Below are positions 35,449 through 45,707 of a stretch of 64,000 bases of DNA, piece after piece (within the stretch, counting starts at the first letter, position 1; the number at the start of each line of letters is the position of its first letter). The position numbers and the translations under genes were made by a program. The notes beneath the pieces are model-generated. The model did not search any database. It saw only the letters and a list, made by a program, of their open reading frames with translations, and was not told the DNA's origin. The stretch is from positions 695,001 through 759,000 of the forward strand of contig NC_081818.1 of the NCBI RefSeq assembly GCF_030704535.1, in the 5' to 3' direction. Origin of the DNA: Vitis vinifera (Eukaryota > Streptophyta > Magnoliopsida > Vitales > Vitaceae).

Positions 35449-38400
35449 ATGGATCAGAACCAGGTGAGTTGACTCAGCTAGGTTAAGGTTTCTCAATCTA
35501 TACGCCCTTGTTTCTTTCTATTTATTTGAAATGGGAAAATCTCTGAAATGCTAATTTCTAGATTTGGTGTAGTTTGGTTTCCGAGAAAATGAGGACAAAA
35601 TCAGGTAATTAAGCTAGTTTATTAGGTTTGGTGGAGCGGACGGGTTGGTTTGATTCAAAACCCTGCGATTCCAAGTTTTAATTTGGGTTTTCTCGGCAAC
35701 CAAACTGATAATTTGGGTTTGCTACGGGTGTTCCTTATATTCGATTTTGTAGAAGGAAAGCTCGATTTTATTTTATTTTATTTTTGGTGATGTCTAGAAT
35801 TGATGTTGTTTGGTTTAGAAGAAAATAAGAAGAAACTCACCGTAACTGTGTTAGTTACATTAGGTTCGATTGAGCTGTCAACTTGCTTTAATTCCAAACT
35901 CCGTGATCAAAAGTTTTAATATTTTCTTTAATCGTCCAGCATTTTTCTCGGCAATCAAACTGAAAATTTGGGTTTGCAATGAGGAAGGAAATATAATATT
36001 GACCATGGTTTTGATTTATGCTGAAATTTCATGTCTCAAAAAATCTGTGATCTATGGAAAACCAGAAGAAATCTACATGAGAACTAGAATTTAGAATGTA
36101 TTGCGTTAGCAGTTTGCACCTTTTAATTAGCTAGAAAAAGCAATTTTGCCTGAAAATACTGTCTTCTACATAACATACACCTAGTTGCTAGAATTGGCAA
36201 CCAAGAAAATGAGAAGAACTCACAATAACTGAGCTAGTTATATTAGTTTTGGTTGACTTGGTTTAATTCAAAACCGTGCGATTTAAAGTTTTATCAGTAA
36301 CCAAACTGATAATTTGCGTTTCTTATGGTTGAATGAAATGCAATGTTGACCATGGGTTTGATTTATGCAGAAATTTAATGTCTAAAATTTTGTGATCTAG
36401 GGAAGACCACAATAAATTTTTATGGAGACTAGAATCTGGAATGTATTCGGTGTAGCTGTTTACACCTTTCTATTACGGTGCAAAAATAATTTGCCTGCTA
36501 ATTCTGTCTTCTGCTTAAAATATCAATGGTTGCTATAATTTGTTAAATTGTGTTTCATAGAACTAGTTTCTGATTTCTGTGATGTGTGTGTAAACTTTTT
36601 GGCTTGGAAAATGGTCGAAGTAAGAATGTAATTAGTGGGAATATGTTAGGAAGTATTTTGATGTTGCATCCTTTGAAATTGACATTCTAGACTTTTCTGA
36701 ATTCATGAAATGATCTCATAATCAACAAGAAGGCTGCATGGGGTATTTCAATGATTTTTTCACTCACTCAAATCCATTCCGTGAGGAGAAATTTCTTTTT
36801 TGATAGGTAAAAGTGTATTAAATTGAAAAGCCAAAAAAGGCAACACTAAGTACACATGAAGTATACAAGTGAGCACCGAGCAGAAACAAGAAAGCCCTCC
36901 CCTTACGGACAGCCTAACCAATCGATGAAATCAATCATAGACAAAGAATCAACCCTTAGACCCCTTTTAGTTTGAAGTAAGTAACTAGAAGAAGAATCCA
37001 GAATCATATAAAAGGGAGAAGCACCCATCTCTTGGCTGCTTGGACATCTCTACTTTTTCTTTTAGAGCTACATGGATGGAAAAATGATTATTTCACCATT
37101 CTTCCTTTTTTTTCTTTGTTCTTAGTTCCTTTTAACTTCTTTGAAATGATATAGACACACATCATACTCTCACGACTTATACAGCTATGGTGGGAACCAA
37201 TGTTGAAGGATCCTAATGAAGGGATTATGTCTATCATGAATTTCTCTCAATGTATTTTGGATTTTAACATGAACTCTGGACCCTCTTCAATTACTACTTT
37301 TTCTAATAATTATACGGTAGGCAGAAGGTAGGAATTCTGTTTGGTCAAAGTGGAACATCTGAATGGGGTTTCTTGATAGCGGCTTGCTTATTTCTCATTC
37401 TAATTTCTTATTGAAGTTATTCTTTTTTCTAAATAAGTTTTGTTTTATTTTATGATGCACAGCCTCCAGGGGAAAACTACGCCCACCCAAAGATTTGTTT
37501 CTTTCACGTCCTCTTCAAGGTCTAGTTCCGTTTACTCTGTCATTTGCATTTTCTTCTCTATTGTGCACATTCAACTCCATCACATTATGTTTCTTGTCTT
37601 TGGCAGGCTGCATCTTTGGCGTTTTACATACTTTCTACCATTTTCGTTGATAGCTTTGTCATTATATTTGTGGTGACTGTACTCCTTGCTGCTTTGGATT
37701 TCTGGGTAGTCAAGAATGTGAGTGGGCGCATCTTAGTTGGTTTGAGGTGGTGGAACGAAATAAATGATCTAGGAGAGAGTGTGTGGAGATTTGAATGCCT
37801 TGACCAAGAGGTTGGTATTGGCATTTCATAGGACTTTTGTTATGAGTTTCTTTTCCCTTGATCACCATTGAATGAAATGCTGATGGCTTGTTCTGGAGTC
37901 CTTATGCATGAATTTTATCATTGGGTAATATCTTTATCATTGTTGCTGATACAGTCATTGGCTCGGATGAACAAGAAGGATTCATGGCTATTCTGGTGGA
38001 CCCTTTACCTTGCGGTGAGTAAAGATTTGATCATAACCTACTAATATCCTTAGTATAGCTTCCATATGGAAGTTCTGGGATATGCATGCAGTTGCTGAAA
38101 ATAATCCAACACATGCAAACTAGTAGAATTCAGAACTATATTGAAAAAGTAAGATGTTAATAAAAAATTTCATTTTAAGACTCTTATGAAGAACTTGAAA
38201 ATGCAACAAATACTTGAGCTGAAAATATAGGCATAATATTAAAAAGTGATAAATATTTAAAAATTGGTGCTGCAGGTTCATGCCTGGTCTGAGTTAAGGG
38301 TTTTAAGGCATATTTTGTAGTTTATTGACTATAAGCAAAAAATTTCTGTTAAATTTGGTTCTCTAAGGTTGTTGTCCTTTTATTTTGTAGGCGGTTGTAT

Positions 38401-39158
38401 GGATCTTGCTCGGGATATTCTCTCTCGTAAGGTTTCAAGCTGACTATCTGCTAGTTGTAGGGGTTTGTTTAACCCTCAGCCTTGCAAATATTATTGGCTT
38501 TACCAAATGCCGCAAAGGTGAGCAAGCAGTCTTTTGGACTTGGATCATAATTCAATACCCTCCTAATCTTGTTTGCCAAAATGTGATCTTCACACATTTA
38601 TGTAATCTGTAAATGTTCCACTTTAAACGACCGTAGGATTATTGTTTCATCTTCATGTAGAAACTATGCATTTAGGATTTCACTTAGTACCAATTACCAA
38701 ATAACTAGCCATGGCACAGGAAATATATGTGGAGTAACTTGATGTGGCCCTAAATCGAGCCAAATGACAAATTAGAACCTAAAGCTCTTTGTAACTAGAT
38801 ATTTAATGATGTTGTATGGTATCATTTATCCAGTTATACTGATATTGGCATTCATATCCACGGGATGTCCTGACATACCCTTCTTGATTGCACTAAAGAT
38901 GGTTAAGCTAGTCAACATAACTATCCTCTTTCAGACTGTTTGTTCAGCTTCTTTGATTTTATCTTTTTATCATTTCAGTTTCTGGCACTATTACTACTAT
39001 CATAGCCAATCTTTTCAGTCTCTTGTGGCTTCTCAATCTTGTTCATTCTTTACTTCTTGTTCCTCTCAGATGCCAAGAAGCAGATTCAGGCATTTGCCTC
39101 CCAGACCATCGCTTCACGGGTTTCATCCACATTACAGTCGGCATTCAGCGTGGTCTGA
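35449..39158 (+). CDS. ECH: ECHIDNA, TVP23-family trans-Golgi membrane protein
   Basis: ECHIDNA acts at the trans-Golgi network with YIP4 proteins in secretion of cell-wall polysaccharides and auxin carriers. Six exons (plus): 35449-35463, 37463-37519, 37607-37810, 37955-38014, 38391-38517, 39070-39158; 552 nt, 183 aa (Arabidopsis about 186). The five-codon first exon (MDQNQ) is followed by a 2-kb intron. Exon 3 holds two hydrophobic segments and the diagnostic FWVVKNVSGRILVGLRWWNE. Exon 4 has MNKKDSWLFWWTLYLA. Exon 5 holds the other membrane segments and NIIGFTKCRK. The C-terminus reads QIQAFASQTIASRVSSTLQS. Intron 1 carries tandem repeats and a probable LINE tail. Confidence 0.96.
35565..36515. 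repeat. Tandem duplication within ECHIDNA intron 1
   Basis: Two diverged units (about 35811-36170 and 36197-36515) share an ordered series: AGAAG plus ACTCAC, GATTTATGC plus GAAATTT, ATGTCT, and CTGTCTTCT. A partial third unit (35565-35730) shares the GGTTTGATTCAAAACC and AACCAAACTGATAATTTG parts. The period is about 350-385 bp and the divergence is substantial, so the duplication is old. Confidence 0.7.
36797..37030 (-). mobile_element. Probable 5'-truncated LINE 3' end in ECHIDNA intron 1
   Basis: Read on the minus strand, it ends AATACACTTTTACCTATCAA followed by a short A run, a form typical of plant L1-type LINE 3' ends, preceded by TATACTTCATGTGTACTTAG and a TGCCTTTTTTGGC stretch. No reverse transcriptase is included. 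The left (5') boundary is uncertain. The assignment is by remembered LINE tails only. Confidence 0.45.
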
Positions 39159-39299
39159 GTTTTCAGAGAGAAAGATGGAAGCTGGGAAGTGGGTGATGGC
39201 ATGTACATTGTTACTGTACCGGATTGTATCAAACTTGGTTCTTGATAAGCTCCTTGGAGATATATCACAGGGAAGACCCAGATGCTCTTTATGACGTTT

Positions 39300-40169
39300 T
39301 CTTTATATTTTTTTTTTTTCTGGGATCTTAAACGTTTTGTATGATGAACATTTTCACTCTGTCAAAACTCAATAGCACTTTTATTGACAAGGCTTTTAGG
39401 AAATAATTTTAGTCTAAAAAATGATTGAAAATTTTAGAAAATATTTTTAAAAATTTTACACAAAATAACTGCAAAACAAGGGCTGATGTCATATTAAACT
39501 ATATGGGATTTATTTATTTTTAAGTTAAATATAATTTTTCTCAAAATGTCCAGGATTAATTGGATAATAATTTTACAAATTAGGTTTTACAATGCTTTTA
39601 GGAATAAAATTTTGTTTATAAATTTATTCCTAAGGAATAAAAAAACCCATGATATAGTGGATATGGATTTAGGTTTCATGGAATTTTTTTTTTGTAAAGG
39701 TGAAAATGCCTTTTATATATATATATATATATTTTTTTTTAATTATAACGCGTCTGATTGATAATAATTTTAAAAAGTAATTTTAATTAAAAAATATTTT
39801 TAAGAAAAAATTAATATTTGATAAATTTTAAAATTTTGAAAATTGATTTAATAAGTTATTATTTTAAAAACACTTTCAATATTTTCACTAAAACTATTTA
39901 TCTGAGTAGAAACCGGCAAAATTCACTCGAACTACTTCTCCTTGATTGTTTATTTTTTTATTTTAATGATTATTAATGCAAAATCAGGGAAGAAACAATT
40001 ATTTTTAATTTTTTAGATAAAGAAATTATATTTACCATTCTTCTCGGGCACGTTCGGAGCGGTCGTTTGAACTCTCTTCAAACAGAAGGCTTGGCATCTC
40101 CAGTGGAGTTTCCCACGAAGCCATACCCCATCTCTTCTTTGTTTCTGTCGACCCCGCGAAGCGAGAGCC
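39300..40169. other. Intergenic
   Basis: AT-rich sequence between ECHIDNA and AP3M, with a TA microsatellite near 39714-39732. No gene is seen; the AP3M 5' region begins in the last 150 bp. Confidence 0.5.
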
Positions 40170-43100
40170 ATGTTGCAGTGTATTTTTCTTCTTTCTGATT
40201 CTGGGTATGAAATCAAATTTCACTCTTTTCTGGGTTTTTGTTGGTTTGTTTGCTTGGATTTGATTTGAAGACTTGCATTCATGTGAACCCCAGAACAAAT
40301 TCAACCCCGAACTAGTCCTGATTCGTTTTGTACCCCAATTTCAAATTTGATCCATTTTCTTTGTTCAATTGAATTGACGGGGAGGAATTGTAAGAATTGC
40401 TGTGATTTGGTGATTGTTTACAGAGAGGTAATGCTGGAGAAACAGCTCACCGGACACCGGGTTGATCGATCCATATGTGATTGGTTCTGGGAACAGACTG
40501 TCTCCCAAGCTGATTCAACCAAGGTACCCCTTACTCATGATTTCTTTGTTGGTTTAATTTTTAATCCCTGTTTGGCTGCTGAGAAAAATGAAAGAAATTG
40601 AAATTCTGGGTTTTATGGTTCATGTTGTTTTGGTTTTCAGAAAATGAAATAGACCCGTCGAAACTAAGCCATTCAGTTTAATTAGCCCCAGTTCAGTTCC
40701 TCCTGTTCTTTGTTACTTTTCTTTTCTCGCATTTTCTTAGCAACCAAACGGAGCATTTTTTCAGTGTTTTTTTCTTTTTTTTGTTTAATGATAATTTTTA
40801 GTTCTGGTTTTGTTTCAATGTTGATATAATTTTTATGTGCTTTGTTTGCTTCGTGGCCCCTTATTCATGATTTCTTTATTGGTTCAATTTTTTCTCCCCG
40901 TTTGGCTGCTGAGAAAATAAAAGAAATTAAATACTGGGTTTTATGGTTCCCGTTGTTTTGGTTTTCATAAAATAAAACAGACCCGTCTCAACTAATCCAT
41001 GTACTTTTGTTATCCCCAGTTCAGCTGGTCCTGGTTTTTAGTTCCTTTTCTTTTCTTACATTTTCTTAGAAACCAAATGGAGCATTATTTTAAGTTTTTT
41101 TATTATTTTTTCATAGCTTTTATGTCTAATTTTGTTTTAATGTTAATATAATCAAGTCACGTTCTTTGTCTACTTTGTGGTTAATAGCTTCCACCAGTAA
41201 TTGCTTCACCAACACATTACATTTTCCAAATTACTCGTGAGGGAATCACATTCTTAGCCTGCACCCAAGTTGAAATGCCTCCTTTAATGGGCATTGAGGT
41301 GAGCTATCTTTCCTTTTTTCTTTCTTCCTCTGGACTATATTTTTCTTGGCATGAGGAATTTTAAGTGATTACTGTTCACTAATTTGATTGCTAGAACATG
41401 GGTTGCTCTTAGATAGTATCTTGCCACAATAAGAACTTGAATTTGATGTATATATCCCTCCACATGATAGATATTGTTTGTTCTCGTTTTGAGCCTCTGT
41501 ACTTCCCTTTTAGATTCTCTGCCACAGAATGGTAGTTTCCCATTGTATCCATTTAGATGACCATAGAAAAAGTTTACATTTCATTCTATCTGTAGAGGAG
41601 CTGGGAGAAATCAACCTTTCGAGCATTTGTTAAATGGGAATGGAGGTTTTGGAATGGGTGCCTCCATACTGAAAATGGGATATCTACTATCTAGTTATCA
41701 ACTTTCTGATTTCATTATATGTAAGGAAGGGAATGGGAATTGGAAATTTGGGATATGCTCATTATTTTTTTTCCTTACAATTCAAATTTATGTGCACCCT
41801 CATCATTCTGAATTATTATCAAACACCATGGTCATTCTTTTCTTAAGGCACAACTTAGGGATATGGTTATCATTTTGCATTAGTATATTCGAATGGGATA
41901 CTCTTTTCTGATCTCCATATCATATGAACCAAATGCACACATAGGTGCTTGGTTGTGATGTTCTCAATGAATTCAACAGAATGCTGCTGCTTAGCATTAA
42001 TACATGAGACTCTAGACTTTTGGAAAGTTCCAACCATGCCTCATGAATATGTTATCAACTTTCTGAAAATGGGATATCTACTATCTAGTTATCAACTTTC
42101 TGATTTCATTATATGTAAGGAAGGGAATGGGAATTGGAAATTTGGGATATGCTCATTATTTTTTTTCCTTACAATTCAAATTTATGTGCACCCTCATCAT
42201 TCTGAATTATTATCAAACACCATGGTCATTCTTTTCTTAAGGCACAACTTAGGGATATGGTTATCATTTTGCATTAGTATATTCGAATGGGATACTCTTT
42301 TCTGATCTCCATATCATATGAACCAAATGCACACATAGGTGCTTGGTTGTGATGTTCTCAATGAATTCAACAGAATGCTGCTGCTTAGCATTAATACATG
42401 AGACTCTGGACTTTTGGAAAGTTCCAACCATGCCTCATGAATATGTTATTAGCTTGTTGCTTGGTGAACCCAGTTGGCATGTGCATGTTAATCCAGCACC
42501 AGATTAATCCCAATGCATTTGGCATCTGTAAGCAAAGTGCAGATGTGCCAAAAAAAAAAGGAACGAAATGATAGGAGATCTTAAATTTTATGTTCTTGAA
42601 TGAGTACATAACTGAATCTTATAAAAAGAGTACTTGCTTTTGTATGAGATTCTCAACTCTGATATGGTCTTCTATTGAAGAGATGTAAAGTCTAGCCATA
42701 CACAGTCATCTTTCATTTTACAACTCAGAGTGCCATTATTTCTGTGTAGAGCTCTTAACCTTTTAACCTTTTTACTTTAGTTTCTTTGCAGAGTAGCAGA
42801 TGTCCTGTCAGATTATCTTGGAGGGTTGAATGAAGACGTGATCAAGGATAACTTTGTGATTGTCTATGAGGTATTTGTATATGATCTTCTGTTGGTGTCT
42901 ATTGTAATCTATGAGAACTTACAGCTATCCTTCAGAATAGTTTCTTACAAACAGTTAGCCATGTATGATCAATTTGCTCCATCTAATTGACAGGTTCTTC
43001 AATTGCTGTTATATATATATATATTAAAAACTACAAACCTTGTGTGTTCCCCAAAAAATATATTATTCATTACCTTGGTAAGAGTGATTGGATTGTCGTT

Positions 43101-45182
43101 TGATTTTTTTTTAATATCCACTTTCCTTGGATTAGTACTCAGACTCATATAACAAAAGTTCAGTATGAAATTTGAAGGAGATCGATCCTTTCAAATTAAA
43201 ATTAGTTATTAAAGTCTCACAAAATCGAAGCCAGAAAAAGAGATAGGTTAAATTTGAAAAGTATTCTATTAGGGTAACTATGTTAAATTCATTTTGTTTT
43301 TGTATCATACAAAAAGTGAATTCAACTTGTGTATGTGCTCCCATCCTCTTTCCCCATTTCCCCTTTTTCTGTTTCTTTTCATCAGATTGGTTTTTCCATG
43401 TTACCCAAAGTTTTGGACAAAGTGAAAATGATAGATATATTTGGTGTAACCTGCAGCTTCTGGATGAGATGATAGACAACGGCTTCCCTCTGACAACAGA
43501 ACCTAACATTCTAAGGGAGATGATCGCTCTACCAAATATTGTTAGCAAAGTATTGGGTGTTGTGACTGGTAACAGTTCTAATGTAAGCAACACTCTTCCA
43601 GGCGCAACAGCATCTTGTGTTCCATGGAGAAGTACAGAGCCAAAGCATGCAAACAATGAGGTTTATGTTGATCTTCTTGAAGAAATGGATGCAGTCATAA
43701 ATAGGTCTATACAACTAAATTTTCTTTAAATCTTCTGTCCTTTTCATCTAGGTTTTCTAATTGGTGTTTGGCCTTAGGATTTTTATGGATTAGTAACATG
43801 AAAATTTGGTGAATTTGTAGTCCAAATCTGAATTCTGGATCTGAGATTTTTGTTTCTACTATAGTTTTTCTGTTTCTATCTACTCATAGAATCTGAGATT
43901 TTACACACACATATGTATGTTTATCATCATTAACACAACTGTGCAGAATATTTCCAGCCCATGGTATATAATGTTTTCCAAACAGAGATGGAAGATGCAG
44001 CAACTCAAATGGATAATGTTTTTTTTTTTGGAATTTAATGGATGATGATGAGTTTTTATCAATCTCCTTGAGGTCTGGAATTGCATGCCCTTCTGTCTCC
44101 CAAAATTGATACTATTTTTTAATTTTGCTTCTTTTTTTTTTTTTTTGGAATTGAAATAGGTATGACTTATTTGAAGCTGTTGCTTCCCTATCTTGATTGT
44201 TCTTTATGTCTGGCTTGCACAAACTAGCAACTATACTTTTCTCACATTTATACTTGTAGGTTGAAAAAAAACTTACCCATTTGGTTATGGTGCTCAGGGA
44301 TGGGATACTGGTGAAATGTGAGATATATGGAGAAGTGGAAGTGAACTCCCACCTTTCTGGCCTTCCTGATTTAACACTCTCATTTGCAAACCCTTCCATT
44401 CTGAATGATGTGAGATTCCATCCTTGTGTTCGGTTTCGGCCATGGGAATCAAATAACATTCTCTCATTTGTGCCTCCTGATGGACAGTTTAAGCTCATGA
44501 GTTACAGGTGCATGGAAAAATCTAACAGCTCATAAGAATTCTTATCATATAGTCTTTTCTGTTTAACTCATTCTCATTTCTTTTCAGGGTCAAAAAGTTG
44601 AGGAGTACCCCAATATATGTAAAGCCGCAGCTAACATCAGACGCTGGGACATGTCGACTCAGTGTGTTGGTTGGCATACGAAGCGATCCTGGAAAAACAA
44701 TTGACTCAGTAACCGTCCAATTCCAACTACCTCCTTGTATTCTATCAGCAAATCTGTCTTCTAATCATGGAACAGTCAGCATCCTTGCCAATAAGGTACT
44801 CACTTGATAGGACTGATACTACTGGACTTATGATCAGGTTTATTCACTTGCAGCCAAAACACAAAGTTAATGCTGAGAAAACCATGCTATTCTATCAACT
44901 CAGTACTTATAATTTGCTGCTAATATGTTTCTGCAGACCTGCTCTTGGTCCATTGGGCGAATTCCCAAGGATAAAGCCCCTTCACTGTCTGGAACCCTAA
45001 CACTTGAGACAGGCATGGAGCGCCTTCATGTATTTCCCACATTCCAAGTGGGCTTCAGGATCATGGGAGTTGCTCTCTCTGGCCTGCAAATAGATACATT
45101 GGATATAAAGAATCTACCAAGTCGCCCATACAAAGGTTTTCGAGCTCTCACACAGGCGGGTCAATACGAAGTAAGGTCATAG
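40170..45182 (+). CDS. AP3M: AP-3 complex subunit mu
   Basis: Medium chain of the AP-3 adaptor, which sorts cargo to the vacuole. Eight exons (plus): 40170-40204, 40424-40523, 41188-41298, 42781-42870, 43457-43704, 44298-44507, 44588-44795, 44937-45182. All are GT-AG with consistent phases; the sum is 1248 nt or 415 aa, the length I recall for the Arabidopsis orthologue. Residues 1 to ~130 form the longin-like domain (MLQCIFLLSDSGEVMLEKQL at the start, then FLCRVADVLSDYLGGLNED). From ~165 the mu homology domain runs to the end, with DGILVKCEIYGEVEVNSHLS, FRPWESNNILSFVPPDGQFK, LMSYRVKKL and QVGFRIMGVALSGLQID. Introns 1 and 3 carry tandem duplications, the latter very recent. The downstream neighbour is convergent. 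Confidence 0.96.
40527..41165. repeat. Tandem duplication in AP3M intron 1 (330-bp period)
   Basis: The segment from CCCCTTACTCATGATTTC (40527) recurs from CCCCTTATTCATGATTTC (40857). The order of TTTGGCTGCTGAGAAAA, CTGGGTTTTATGGTTC and ATAGACCCGTC or CAGACCCGTC is kept. Identity is about 80% by eye, so it is an old duplication. Confidence 0.75.
41671..42451. repeat. Near-perfect tandem duplication in AP3M intron 3 (394-bp offset)
   Basis: The unit beginning GAAAATGGGATATCTACT at 41671 repeats at 42065. Over about 380 bp I see a single mismatch (CTAGAC versus CTGGAC). At the junction between the units, TATCAACTTTCTG is inserted, copied from 30 bp inside the unit, as if made by template switching. 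Spurious open frames in both units are consequences of the duplication. Confidence 0.95.
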
Positions 45183-45199
45183 CTTTCAACTCTCTGTTG

Positions 45200-45707
45200 A
45201 AGTTAATTTTGAACCATGCTGCTTCTGGATTGTATTGTTTGTTGTTGTCCCATGTTATAATGCACAGATGAAGAATTTCACATATCTTTCTTGAATAAAA
45301 TTTTTTATATGGTTTTTTTTTTTTTTTTGTTGGCATTACCCTCAATTTTCCACTTTCCCATATTTGTTTGGCTCCCATGAAATTTCTATCTGCTATGCAT
45401 GTTTGAGTTGGTTTTTTACTTTTGTGTGATACTAGAAGGAGCAAGTCTAAGATTAAGGATACAATCTGATAAGTGTCATTAGCAGAGACCTGATAGGAAT
45501 GCAATATACTCAAAATTGATAAGACATTATCTTGATTATCCCTAATTAAACGGCATTGAAGAGTGGAAATACACAAAATGGATGAGAAAGATCGATTGAA
45601 TTATCACAGTTGCTGGAACCGCAATTGCAAATTTCATACAAAGAACAGAAAACTGGTACATATCTAGGAAAAGGGAGAAAAGAAAACCGTCATCATAGAT
45701 AAACTGG
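45200..45707. other. Intergenic between convergent AP3M and PsbP-domain genes
   Basis: Holds the 3' untranslated regions of both convergent genes. AATAAAAT at 45293-45300 could serve as a plus-strand polyadenylation signal for AP3M. Nothing else is seen. Confidence 0.45.

Noticed and set aside
38806-39294. 162-codon open frame in the last ECHIDNA intron and exon
   Set aside because: It overlaps ECHIDNA exon 6 in a different frame; the ECHIDNA frame is supported by family identity and splice sites.
41627-42305. Two open frames with an identical 79-residue stretch
   Set aside because: They are duplicated intron sequence of AP3M, not a repeated protein domain.
43132-43656. 174-codon minus-strand open frame
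   Set aside because: Antisense to AP3M exon 5 and its flanking introns; no family match.
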